Shown: positions 1 through 7,104, counted from the first letter of the stretch. The stretch is DNA of 10,040 nt from Planctomycetota bacterium (GCA_021826605.1 JAKAZF010000054.1:1-10040); one strand, 5' to 3'. The notes: generated by a model from the letters alone, not told the origin. Numbers and translations are program-made.

Positions 1-95
1 GCCTGATTGCCTGTTTAGACGACGTCGAAGTTCTGCTGGATGCCCCCGATGACTTTGTAAATGCCCCAACCTTGGAAAAGGCAGCAAAACGATGA
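1..95 (+). CDS. C-terminal end of an unidentified protein (partial)
   Basis: An open frame runs from the left edge (codons from position 3) to a TGA at 93–95 and encodes about 30 residues, acidic in the middle (DDVEVLLDAPDDF) and basic at the end (EKAAKR). The stop overlaps the start of the next gene as ATGA, the typical arrangement of translationally coupled genes, which is the main reason to believe this is real coding sequence. Too little is visible to assign a family. The overlap suggests it is co-transcribed with the LolA-like gene. Confidence 0.6.
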   Translation, partial: LIACLDDVEVLLDAPDDFVNAPTLEKAAKR

Positions 96-934
96 ACCAT
101 TTACGCATGAATTATCAGAACGCCCTACTGCGCGTCATGACAAATATGCTGCTCTTAGCCGTTGTCTTGCTGGCAGGGGCTGGCCGTGGCCTGCACGCGG
201 CGGCCCGGCAACAATCTGCTGGTAGCTCGGCCCCTGTCGCAATGGCCCAAGCAAAACTGCAGCACGCGAAGATCCTTATGATTCTCAATGCTTTGCAGAG
301 CCGCGGTAAAACGCTGCGCAATTTTCAGGCCCATCTGGTAGTGCAGGTGCATCATCTGCGAACCGACGAAAAGGATATGAATATCGGCCATATCTGGTAT
401 CAGCAGAAAAACTCAACCACCCGATTTGATATCCGTTTTAATATGCTGGTGGTTGATGGAGCCATTGCCAAACGCCATGCGGATCATGATATTGTTTTTG
501 ATGGTCACTGGCTTATCGACCGCAACGAAAGCGCCAAAATATTCCGGAAAATTGAGATCGCGCCACCGGGAAAAAAATTCAATCCATTGCGCCTTGGCCA
601 GGGGCCGCTGCCAATTCCCATTGGGCAAAAGCCCGCGGATGTGGAAAGAGAATTTCACGTCCAATTGCTCAAAAATAAAAAAATGCCCCCGCATACGGTT
701 GGCTTAAAACTTATTCCACGTGATAAATCGGCGTTTACTTTTGTAGAAGTGGATTTCTGGATCAATACGCGACTATGGCTTCCGATTAAAATAATCCGCA
801 CGGATCCCGACGGAACTCCCACGACCGCCCTGCTAAGCAAGGTTGTCCTGAATAAACCCATGCGGCATGATTTTCATTTATCACCACCGGGAAGCGGATG
901 GACGGTTGTGGTGAAACATTACCGTGGCCCGTAG
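92..934 (+). CDS. LolA-like exported protein (planctomycete-type outer membrane lipoprotein carrier family)
   Basis: The protein has 280 residues. A hydrophobic stretch at about 16–38 (MTNMLLLAVVLLAGAG, then an Ala-rich region) looks like a signal peptide or N-terminal anchor, so the rest should be periplasmic. The body, from about residue 60, alternates strands in the way expected for the LolA/LolB half-barrel: 'HIWYQQ', 'RFDIRF', 'FDGHWLIDR', 'KIEIAPPG', 'LRLGQGPLPIPIGQK' and 'EVDFWINTRLWLPIKII'. Family members are thought to bind lipoprotein acyl chains or other hydrophobic ligands between inner and outer membrane; this divergent type has no proven function that I know of. The ATG at 92 is preferred because it overlaps the upstream stop (ATGA) and follows GGAAAAGG about 10 nt upstream; the later in-frame ATGs at 107, 137 and 146 have no visible ribosome site. 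It ends 19 bp from the convergent isomerase gene, with no clear terminator between. Family assignment is by motif recognition only. Confidence 0.72.
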   Translation: MNHLRMNYQNALLRVMTNMLLLAVVLLAGAGRGLHAAARQQSAGSSAPVAMAQAKLQHAKILMILNALQSRGKTLRNFQAHLVVQVHHLRTDEKDMNIGHIWYQQKNSTTRFDIRFNMLVVDGAIAKRHADHDIVFDGHWLIDRNESAKIFRKIEIAPPGKKFNPLRLGQGPLPIPIGQKPADVEREFHVQLLKNKKMPPHTVGLKLIPRDKSAFTFVEVDFWINTRLWLPIKIIRTDPDGTPTTALLSKVVLNKPMRHDFHLSPPGSGWTVVVKHYRGP

Positions 935-953
935 GTTTCCAGGGGTATTGCGG

Positions 954-1724
954 CTATGAAATGCCCATCGCGCGGAGATTTTCCAAGCTGATCTTCAGGC
1001 TTTCAAACGGATCACGTTGGCAAACGTCCTGCTCAATAATGTACCATTGAACTCCGACTTTGGCGGCGGCAGCCAAAATAGCGGGCCAGTTTAGATTACC
1101 CTCCCCCACTTCTGCCATGATTTGTCGATCCTCACAAATGACCAGATCTTTGAGATGCAGCAGAGGCTGACGCGATGAGAGAACTTCTATCCAGGCGGCA
1201 GGATCACCGCCGCCGTGTTGAACCCAATACGTATCTAACTCAGCACCTACCAGCTTCGCGTCCGCATGATCAAAAAATATTTCCAGTCCGTTTTTTTTTC
1301 CAAAACGCTGGAACTCAAACGAATGATTATGGTAGGAAACATGCAGGCCCAGCGGTTGAAGAGTCCGCGCAGCCTGCGTGGCCAGTGCCGCGCATTGGGC
1401 ATAGCCTGCGGCAGATTTTCTGTAAGGAACCGGGGCGATGGGTATGGCGGTGTACCGGCAAGCCAGGATGTGGTGTTCCTCGGCGACTTTTTCCGGTTCC
1501 TGCATCAGGCGATCCAGTGAAACATGTGTTGCGCAGCACGTCAGGCCTTCGCCGGAGAGAATTTTGGCCAATTCCTGCGTCTCAATAGGCCCCATTCCGG
1601 AAGCTTGAATCGCCTGATAGCCGATTTTTCTGACGCGTGCCATGGTTGCCGCGATATCCGTCGGTGTTTTACAAAACTCGCGCAGCGTAAACATCTGGGC
1701 GGCAATACGGGACGGTGTTGTCAT
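954..1724 (-). CDS. Sugar phosphate isomerase/epimerase family protein (xylose isomerase-like TIM barrel)
   Basis: The predicted protein has 256 residues, a usual length for single-domain AP endonuclease 2/xylose isomerase-like TIM barrels. Visible hallmarks are the opening 'AAQMFTLREF', 'KIGYQAIQ', 'THVSL', the core 'YHNHSFEF' (131–138), 'GAELDTYWV' (D164), 'LLHLKD' (H190) and 'YIIEQD' (E231). E137, D164, H190 and E231 are the likely divalent-metal ligands. No signal peptide is visible, so it is probably cytosolic. Such proteins isomerise, epimerise or oxidation-couple sugars and inositols; the substrate cannot be read from the sequence. The ATG at 1724 is chosen because AGGAG lies 8 nt upstream and the family normally starts a few residues before the first strand. 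An upstream ATG at 1766, overlapping the cupredoxin stop as TGATG, would add 14 residues and is less likely. It is the last gene of the minus-strand cluster. Confidence 0.85.
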   Translation of the reverse strand: MTTPSRIAAQMFTLREFCKTPTDIAATMARVRKIGYQAIQASGMGPIETQELAKILSGEGLTCCATHVSLDRLMQEPEKVAEEHHILACRYTAIPIAPVPYRKSAAGYAQCAALATQAARTLQPLGLHVSYHNHSFEFQRFGKKNGLEIFFDHADAKLVGAELDTYWVQHGGGDPAAWIEVLSSRQPLLHLKDLVICEDRQIMAEVGEGNLNWPAILAAAAKVGVQWYIIEQDVCQRDPFESLKISLENLRAMGIS

Positions 1725-1765
1725 CGCATGGACTCCTGCTTGGGTCCCCCGCGGGAGCCATTCCA

Positions 1766-2332
1766 TCAACCGCCGAAATAATCAGAAAGAATTTTCTTTT
1801 TGCTGCTTGGCGGATTCTGGGCGATCAGGGCGGGATCGGTGGTGACAATAATCACGCCGGCCATGGCACCGGGAAAACCGTGTACGCCCGGTCGGTGGGC
1901 CGGCTGAACGCTGTGATGATAAATCTTGGAAAGTATGGCGTGAACCGGGCAGTAATACGGATAAATGCCGGGTTTGGTCAGCACCAGCTTATAGCTATGC
2001 ACACCGGCCTTGGCCCCTGTGGTTCCCATGAGCATTCCTGAATTAATGGCGGCATTCGGCTGGCCCGTGGTCGGGTTGTAGCCGTTGACCATGTGCGCTC
2101 CGGTATCTTCATTAATAAAAATCACCGGCTCCCCCGGCGCAACAGCCACGATGGATTCCACAAACGCATTGGCGCCATCCATGTGAATGTAAACGGGCTT
2201 CATGGAAGCCGCTGCCGGCGCAGGCGCAGTCTGAGCTACGAGCGGTCGCATCGGGTGAAACACCAGCAGCGTGGTCGTAAGCACTGCACCAAGAATAAAA
2301 GAAGCGACACCGATTCTAACTGTGGGGTTCAT
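1766..2332 (-). CDS. Exported cupredoxin (plastocyanin/azurin-like copper protein)
   Basis: The protein has 188 residues. An N-terminal hydrophobic segment (about 7–25) followed by an Ala/Pro linker marks a signal peptide or membrane anchor. The rest is a single cupredoxin domain: 'YIHMDGANAF', 'VAPGEPVIFINEDTGAHMVNG' with the first His ligand H80, then 'KPGIYPYYCPVH' with C128 and H131, and 'GAMAGVIIV' with the likely axial Met157. Such proteins carry one electron on a type 1 copper in the periplasm. The second ligand loop is unusually long: 25 residues separate H131 from M157, against about four in plastocyanin, and it contains H139, H140, H146 and H151. A Lys-rich tail (SSKKKILSDYFGG) follows the fold. 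The ATG at 2332 is preferred over the adjacent GTG because GGAG lies 7 nt upstream. It lies 51 nt downstream of the glycosyltransferase gene. The partner redox proteins are unknown; the cytochrome c gene at 8024 is only a candidate. Confidence 0.82.
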   Translation of the reverse strand: MNPTVRIGVASFILGAVLTTTLLVFHPMRPLVAQTAPAPAAASMKPVYIHMDGANAFVESIVAVAPGEPVIFINEDTGAHMVNGYNPTTGQPNAAINSGMLMGTTGAKAGVHSYKLVLTKPGIYPYYCPVHAILSKIYHHSVQPAHRPGVHGFPGAMAGVIIVTTDPALIAQNPPSSKKKILSDYFGG

Positions 2333-2383
2333 CACATGACTCCATAATTACCAAGAATTCTCTATAAACAGTTCACGCACACG

Positions 2384-3928
2384 TTATACGACTGCCGACG
2401 GGGATAGGATCTCAAAAGTATCGGCTTTTATGTCACGCCGCGACTGCCAAAGGCGGTGCAGGGATAAACTTCCGACATAGAGGTAGCCAAACATGAAAAT
2501 AAGCATATATGGCACGCAGGAGGCAGCCCGGTCAAACCAGAGCGCAATGACAATGCAGGCCAGCAAATAAAGTCCAATGGCCACTTCCGCAAATGGAATC
2601 CACTGCGCCTTATGGGAAAATGCTCCGGCACGGCGTTTCCATTGATCCGGTGATTCATGGGTTCCTACACCATATTTTGGGGTGCGTACAAATTCGCTCT
2701 GATGCCCCGTCAAGCCCTCAATAACCGCGATAGCGTTGGCCAGACTTATTCCCATTCCAATGGCCATTAAAAAGGGCACCAGCAGAATACCGGCAAAATA
2801 ATTCTCTTTGATTTCCCGCTGCGCCACCACATAAAACGTGCCGGCGGAAAACGTCAGGAGTGTAAAAAGCACCGACATAACCAACCAGAGAATGGGATAG
2901 GATGCAGAAAGCACACCGGCACCAGCAAAACAAAAAGCGGGAAAAAATAGAATCGCAACGAGGACTGCCAACGGATAGACCACACCGGAAGTAAGATGAA
3001 AAAACGCCTCAATTTTTACAGGCCACGGCTGTGATGAGCGCAAGACCGTTGGCAGCAGTTTCAACGACGTTTGGACACTGCCTTTAGTCCAGCGATGCTG
3101 CTGTTGCTTAAACGCTGTAATTTCGGGCGGCAACTCCGCCGGTGATGTTACATCGCCAAGATATTTAATCCGCCAGCCGTGCAACTGGGCGCGGTAAGAT
3201 AAGTCCATGTCCTCGGTCAACGTATCATGCTGCCAGCCGCCGGCGTCCACAATTGCGGTCTTCCGCCATACGCCGCCGGTACCGTTAAAATTGATAAATC
3301 TGCCGCTGCGACTGCGCGCCGTATGCTCAATAACAAAATGACCGTCAAGGAAAATAGCCTGCGATCGCGTCAGCAGCGACTGGGTTCTATTGAGATGTTC
3401 CCAGCGGGTTTGCACACAGCCAATGTGCGGATCGGTAAATTCATGGATAACGGCCCGCAGCATTTCCCGGCGGGGCACGAAATCCGCATCAAAAATGGCT
3501 ATAAATTCACCGGTAGAAGAGGCCATGCCGTTTTCCAGCGCTCCGGCCTTGAATCCCATACGACTGGTCCGGTGAATATACTGAATATCAAAGCCTTGCT
3601 GCCTGAATTGCTCGCAGGCCAGACGAGCCATCCCGGCGGAACAATCTGTGGAATCATCAAGGACCTGAATTTGCAGCAGTTCGCGAGGGTAATCGAGAGC
3701 ACAGACGGCGGAAATTACTCGTTGAGCGACATAGCGCTCATTGAACAGGGGCAGTTGCACCGTAACGCGCGGCAGCGCAGTAAATTCAACCGGCTTGGCC
3801 GGAATTTTTCTGGAATTCCGGTAATACAGGAACACTTCCCAATAGCGATGCATACCGTAAATGGTCAAGACGACCAAGCATACGAAATAAAGCGTAATGG
3901 GCACAAATTCTAACGTTTCTTGCATCAT
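2384..3928 (-). CDS. Membrane glycosyltransferase family 2 protein, cellulose synthase/CslA-like
   Basis: The protein has 514 residues. One membrane helix (about 10–29) precedes a cytosolic GT-A domain with all processive GT2 signatures: 'VTVQLPLFNE' (55–64), 'DDSTD' (91–95), 'DADF' (147–150, metal/UDP-sugar binding), 'TED' (238–240, catalytic base) and 'QQQHRW' (265–270, Q-x-x-R-W acceptor motif). It ends in a block of hydrophobic segments at about 311–340, 343–369, 381–405, 446–464 and 471–489. The 'FVRTPKYG' segment (413–420) before the last helices is typical of CslA-like bacterial enzymes. No PilZ domain is present, so direct c-di-GMP control through this chain is not indicated. It should polymerise or transfer hexoses (glucan or mannan type) from a nucleotide sugar at the inner membrane; the sugar cannot be read. 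GGATAAGGA abuts the tandem ATGs at 3928 and 3925, so the exact start is uncertain by one codon. It is separated from the HIT gene by 155 bp, which could hold its own promoter. Confidence 0.9.
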   Translation of the reverse strand: MMQETLEFVPITLYFVCLVVLTIYGMHRYWEVFLYYRNSRKIPAKPVEFTALPRVTVQLPLFNERYVAQRVISAVCALDYPRELLQIQVLDDSTDCSAGMARLACEQFRQQGFDIQYIHRTSRMGFKAGALENGMASSTGEFIAIFDADFVPRREMLRAVIHEFTDPHIGCVQTRWEHLNRTQSLLTRSQAIFLDGHFVIEHTARSRSGRFINFNGTGGVWRKTAIVDAGGWQHDTLTEDMDLSYRAQLHGWRIKYLGDVTSPAELPPEITAFKQQQHRWTKGSVQTSLKLLPTVLRSSQPWPVKIEAFFHLTSGVVYPLAVLVAILFFPAFCFAGAGVLSASYPILWLVMSVLFTLLTFSAGTFYVVAQREIKENYFAGILLVPFLMAIGMGISLANAIAVIEGLTGHQSEFVRTPKYGVGTHESPDQWKRRAGAFSHKAQWIPFAEVAIGLYLLACIVIALWFDRAASCVPYMLIFMFGYLYVGSLSLHRLWQSRRDIKADTFEILSPSAVV

Positions 3929-4083
3929 TCCTTATCCCAAAGCCACCAATGCGGATTCCTTCGACCACTCAATTATCACGCGCCCACTGGCGCATAGGCC
4001 TTTTTTGAGTTTACGTCCTGTAAAAGTTGTTTGCAATACCTGAGGGTCAATTGATACGCTTTCAGGAATTAAATGCACCATTG
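3929..4083. other. 155-bp intergenic gap between HIT and glycosyltransferase genes
   Basis: No convincing gene lies here. A small inverted repeat at 3980–3993 (GCGCC and GGCGC around a 4-base loop) is followed on the plus strand by a six-T run at 4001–4006 after a 7-base gap. It points the wrong way to terminate the minus-strand genes and its stem is short. This is the longest gap inside the minus-strand cluster and the likeliest place for an internal promoter, but no clear −35/−10 pair was seen. Confidence 0.4.
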
Positions 4084-4542
4084 TTATTTGGAAAGGCCAT
4101 TATCCGTATTTTCGTATTTCTCCTGTATTTTACTTATTAAGCTTTCCGCTTCCTGAGTTTCAAGTTTACCGGGATGCCACGGAACAAAAAAGTTATCATC
4201 GCTTTTTCGCGGAATTATGTGGTAATGGGCGTGATGAACGGACTGCATGGCTTCAATGCCGCTATTGAGAAGAATATGACATGCCGGGGCTTGAACTGCG
4301 GCGCATATCGCACGCGCCAGAGCCGGAAGTTCATACGCTAATTCCGCAGCAACCTCCGAAGGCATATCAAATATATTGCGAATATGACGCTTGGGAATTA
4401 CCAGGCTGTGGCCGGCAACCACGGGGCCAATATCCAGAAAGCACAAAATATTTTGGTTTTCCACAATTTTCTGGCAGGGAATTTCACCAGCGATAATTCG
4501 GCAGAAGATACATCCGCCGTCATAGGGGGACTGCTGTGACAT
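4084..4542 (-). CDS. HIT family nucleotide hydrolase/transferase
   Basis: The protein has 152 residues, normal for a single-domain histidine triad protein. The N-terminal 'CIFCRIIAGEIP' (C11, C14) is a likely zinc site, probably completed by H53 (KRHI) and H104. 'GPVVAGHSLVIPKRH' is the conserved core. The triad itself is 'HAHYHIIPR' at 104–112, with H106 the expected nucleophile that forms the nucleotidylated intermediate; 'QSV' before it is also conserved. Members hydrolyse or transfer nucleoside monophosphates (for example from AMP-amidates or dinucleoside polyphosphates) in the cytosol; the physiological substrate here is unknown. The ATG at 4542 has GGAG 6 nt upstream. It lies 34 nt after the RpiB-type gene and probably belongs to the same transcript. 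The C-terminal 25 residues are charged and variable. Confidence 0.92.
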   Translation of the reverse strand: MSQQSPYDGGCIFCRIIAGEIPCQKIVENQNILCFLDIGPVVAGHSLVIPKRHIRNIFDMPSEVAAELAYELPALARAICAAVQAPACHILLNSGIEAMQSVHHAHYHIIPRKSDDNFFVPWHPGKLETQEAESLISKIQEKYENTDNGLSK

Positions 4543-4576
4543 TCAACGCTCCAAGGATCACTTCAGCGGGACACAC

Positions 4577-5062
4577 TCAACTGTTTTTAAGTTTGCTCAA
4601 CGCTGCGGGGATATCGGAAAAAAGACGACGCTCCAATTCACCGATTTTCTCGACCCGACGGGCATGGCGGCCATCTTCAAATGGAGCTTTCACCCAGGCC
4701 GATACAATACGGCGGATTAATTCACCACCCAGTAAATCCACCGCCAGGCATAGTACATTAGCATCGTTGTATCGGCGGGAAATTTCAGCCGTTAATTCAT
4801 CGTGACAGATGGCAGCGCGAATGCCCGGAATTTTATTGGCCACAATCGACATTCCGATACCGCTGCCATCAAGCAGAATCGCCACCTGAGCCTTCCCCTC
4901 CACAATGGCCAGCGAAGCAGGCACGGCGAAATCAGGATAATCAGAGGCTTTGGCATCGAAGGCGCCAAAGTCCTCCACGCCATGGCCTTCCACCCGCAAC
5001 TGCTCGATGAGCTGTTGTTTAATATTAAATCCACGATGATCGCAGGCCAGGGCGATATTCAT
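4577..5062 (-). CDS. rpiB: RpiB/LacAB-family sugar-phosphate isomerase
   Basis: The protein has 161 residues, about the length of ribose-5-phosphate isomerase B. Family landmarks are 'ALACDHRGF' (D8, H9), 'DYPDFA' (41–46), 'DGSGIGMSIVANKIPGIRAA' (from 65), 'SRRYNDANVL' (95–104) and 'FEDGRHARRVEKI'. RpiB interconverts ribose-5-phosphate and ribulose-5-phosphate in the pentose phosphate pathway. Two residues known to be catalytic in E. coli RpiB are different here: the Cys of 'CGTG' is Asp65, and the His of 'RQHND' is Tyr98. The fold is secure but the exact substrate (ribose-5-P, allose-6-P, galactose-6-P or another) is not. The start ATG overlaps the stop of the fused Sua5–phosphatase gene as ATGA, and GGAG lies 8 nt upstream, so the two are translationally coupled. 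Firmicutes place rpiB (ywlF) directly after ywlE in the same way. Confidence 0.88.
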   Translation of the reverse strand: MNIALACDHRGFNIKQQLIEQLRVEGHGVEDFGAFDAKASDYPDFAVPASLAIVEGKAQVAILLDGSGIGMSIVANKIPGIRAAICHDELTAEISRRYNDANVLCLAVDLLGGELIRRIVSAWVKAPFEDGRHARRVEKIGELERRLFSDIPAALSKLKNS

Positions 5063-6174
5063 AATTCCATCTCCACAACGCGATTACGAATCAGTTTTTC
5101 AAGCCGCTGTGCTGTTTTTCTATATACCTGTTCCCCCTGCCCGATGGGGTCATTAATATCGCCATCGGGGTCTAAAGTGAATGTTTTTTCACGCGCCGTC
5201 GGCGAACGCGATATTATTTCTTCACGATGCGCCTGCGTCATGGTAAATATCATATCGGCGCGCCGCAATAAATCATCGGTGAGAGGTGCGGACCGATGTT
5301 TTTGAATATCGGTCCCCATGGCGCCGAGAACTTTCACCGCATCTGCCGCCGGCGGCATGCCCCCCACGGCGTGAACTCCGGCGGAACGCACCAGAATATG
5401 GCGCGCCGGCAACTCGTCGACCGGAATATGAAGTCGCTCCGCCAGTATCTGCGAAGCCAGCCCCGCGGCCATAGGGGACCGACAGGTATTGCCGCTGCAA
5501 ACAAAAACGATCACCGTATCCTCCAGGCGGCGAATTACGCGTTGGGCGATGGCACCTTCGCGCAGAATCTCCAGTTGATGCCCCGTAACGCGCACCAGGG
5601 TGGAGAGTTTTTTATAGCGCGGCGGCGGTCCCGCAACGGTAACCGATAACTGCCGATGTATTTCCGGCGGCAAATTCTCCGCACGGTCTACCAGTTGATT
5701 ACCCGATGCCCCCACGACGGTCACAAGTTCGCCGGCGAGGTCGATAATTTGACGGGTTATTTCAATTTCCGGGCAGCGTAAGGTCACGCGGCCATCCACC
5801 ATTATTTCGCCGGCGGACTGCCTCCCCGTCAACTCCACCAGGCGCTCCACATCCGCTTGCGGCAGCGGCAATTGAATGGAAAGCGGCCCGGGCCACAACC
5901 CACGGGCGAGACGGCGAGCCAGCGGGGGGACATGGGAAACAACGTCGGAAATGCGGTCTGCCGAGCTTACATGAATCACCCAGGCGGGATGGTTCTGAAT
6001 ATTCAAGGTTTCTTTTAGTGCCTGAAGTCCGGCAGGTTGTGCCAAGCCGGCGGCAATGCCGTAGACTGTCTCGGTAGGAAGTCCCACCAATTTGCCGCCA
6101 CATAGAGCTTCCGCAGCGCGGACTAACTGTTCATCGGCGGTACGCATGTTGAATCTGGTTGGCATGACTTTCAT
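5059..6174 (-). CDS. Fusion protein: Sua5/YrdC/YwlC domain plus low-molecular-weight protein phosphatase (YwlE-like)
   Basis: The predicted protein has 371 residues and two domains. Residues about 10–210 form a Sua5/YrdC/YciO domain, which in TsaC/Sua5 makes threonylcarbamoyl-adenylate for tRNA t6A modification: 'LVGLPTETVYGIAAG' (29–43), 'WPGPLSIQLPLP', 'VTLRCP', 'VVGASGN' (S157, N159) and 'STLVRV…ILREGAI' are visible. The K-x-R substrate motif reads K54-E-T, so the Arg is missing. Residues about 218–371 form a low-molecular-weight phosphatase: P-loop 'CSGNTCRSPMA' with nucleophile C226 and R232, and 'NDPIG' with D342 as the likely general acid. Thr230 sits where tyrosine phosphatases usually carry Ile/Leu and where the arginine phosphatase YwlE has Thr. 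ATG 6174 is chosen because GGAAG lies 8 nt upstream; it leaves 25 nt to the sulfotransferase stop. Alternatives are the ATGs at 6189, 6165 and 6147; a frame back to 6288 would overlap the preceding gene and lacks similarity. Confidence 0.88.
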   Translation of the reverse strand: MKVMPTRFNMRTADEQLVRAAEALCGGKLVGLPTETVYGIAAGLAQPAGLQALKETLNIQNHPAWVIHVSSADRISDVVSHVPPLARRLARGLWPGPLSIQLPLPQADVERLVELTGRQSAGEIMVDGRVTLRCPEIEITRQIIDLAGELVTVVGASGNQLVDRAENLPPEIHRQLSVTVAGPPPRYKKLSTLVRVTGHQLEILREGAIAQRVIRRLEDTVIVFVCSGNTCRSPMAAGLASQILAERLHIPVDELPARHILVRSAGVHAVGGMPPAADAVKVLGAMGTDIQKHRSAPLTDDLLRRADMIFTMTQAHREEIISRSPTAREKTFTLDPDGDINDPIGQGEQVYRKTAQRLEKLIRNRVVEMEL

Positions 6175-6199
6175 GGGCGACACTTCCATGGCAGGCGTA

Positions 6200-7027
6200 T
6201 TATCGCTTATCGGGATAAAACGCGTTGTAAAACAGAGCGTAATTGGTTCGCACCATGTTACAAAGATCTTTTCCAAGAACATCGACAAAATCGGGCGTTA
6301 CAGGCTCAACCTTGCTGCGAATGCGATGATCCCCGTAAATAGTGTGATACTGATCATTTTCCTGCGTCATCTGTCCAACATTGTTGAAATCATGCTCAAA
6401 ATACGGTTCTTCCAGATAATCATAGACACGCTTCATGACATCGGCTGGATTGGTGGTTAAATCTTCAAAACGCACCACATGAAGCTGCCGAAGCAGATTG
6501 GTCTGAATAGCCTCGATCAGCCGACCGATAGCGATGCCAACCGGCGGCCCGTTAAGCCAGCGCATGACGCGATTATTGACCGTGATCATGGTCAGGGTTC
6601 CGGTAACTTCATCGGCATCGGCACGGTCCCGGTTCTTTCTGAAAAGCTTTTCCATGGATGAGAGAATGGCGCGTAAATCACGGACGCACACAATATATTT
6701 CGGATTCGGCACGTATTGTTTGACCCAGTCATGGTAATGAAACCAACTGCGGCATTTGTCCACACATACCGGCTTATCGGTGACACCTTCATAAAAGCCG
6801 TTGATGCCATAGCGGCAATAGTTCAAAAATCCTTTTTGCATGAGGTCCGGATCCTGGGCTTTGAACTCAGCCAGCTCGGTGTAATATTTTCGCGATGCCA
6901 GCATCAGATCAATAACACCGCTGGTGGGCGTGCAATAAAATCGTGGATTTTGCGCCAGAATATTCTGCATCAGCGTGGAACCCGAGCGCGGCAGCGAGGC
7001 GTTAAACACCAGTTTTTTGTCGAACAT
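6200..7027 (-). CDS. PAPS-dependent sulfotransferase family protein
   Basis: The protein has 275 residues. The PAPS 5'-phosphosulfate loop 'SLPRSGSTL' is at 11–19, directly after the first strand (KLVFNA). The 3'-phosphate site is 'YIVCVRDLRAILSSM' (R116, S123/S124). 'VVRFEDLTTNP' is the further conserved strand–loop of the family. These features are shared by Golgi-type and bacterial sulfotransferases that move sulfate from PAPS to glycans, proteins or small molecules; the acceptor cannot be deduced. There is no signal peptide, so it is probably cytosolic or at the inner membrane face, in line with PAPS supply. AAGGA 7 nt upstream supports the ATG at 7027. It is first in the minus-strand cluster, with a plausible promoter about 50 bp upstream. 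The CslA-like glycosyltransferase in the same cluster hints at polysaccharide sulfation, but this is inference. Confidence 0.87.
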   Translation of the reverse strand: MFDKKLVFNASLPRSGSTLMQNILAQNPRFYCTPTSGVIDLMLASRKYYTELAEFKAQDPDLMQKGFLNYCRYGINGFYEGVTDKPVCVDKCRSWFHYHDWVKQYVPNPKYIVCVRDLRAILSSMEKLFRKNRDRADADEVTGTLTMITVNNRVMRWLNGPPVGIAIGRLIEAIQTNLLRQLHVVRFEDLTTNPADVMKRVYDYLEEPYFEHDFNNVGQMTQENDQYHTIYGDHRIRSKVEPVTPDFVDVLGKDLCNMVRTNYALFYNAFYPDKR

Positions 7028-7075
7028 GGACCCATCCTTTCAAGAGATAAATCGTGACCCGGAAAACCTGCGGGA

Positions 7076-7104
7076 AGTATACACGAACTGCAGGCAAGGC
7101 AAAA
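7076..7104 (-). promoter_or_regulatory. Candidate promoter of the sulfotransferase-led cluster
   Basis: On the minus strand TATACT (5/6 match to the sigma-70 −10 consensus) lies at 7081–7076, about 50 nt before the sulfotransferase ATG. The upstream partner is weak: TTTTGC with 17 nt spacing, or TTGCCT with 15 nt. The TTGCC motif is tandemly repeated there. The −10 is the main evidence. Confidence 0.35.

Noticed and set aside
3227..3913. Plus-strand open frame (228 codons) opposite the glycosyltransferase gene
   Set aside because: It lies wholly inside the GT2 gene, whose motifs are all intact, and shows no family features or ribosome site.
3980..4006. Small stem followed by six T's as a terminator
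   Set aside because: It is oriented for plus-strand transcription, where no gene ends, and the T-run is separated from a 5-bp stem by 7 bases.
6175..6288. Longer N-terminus of the Sua5–phosphatase fusion starting at 6288
   Set aside because: The extra 38 residues overlap the end of the sulfotransferase gene, lack similarity to Sua5 and have no ribosome site; the start at 6174 fits better.
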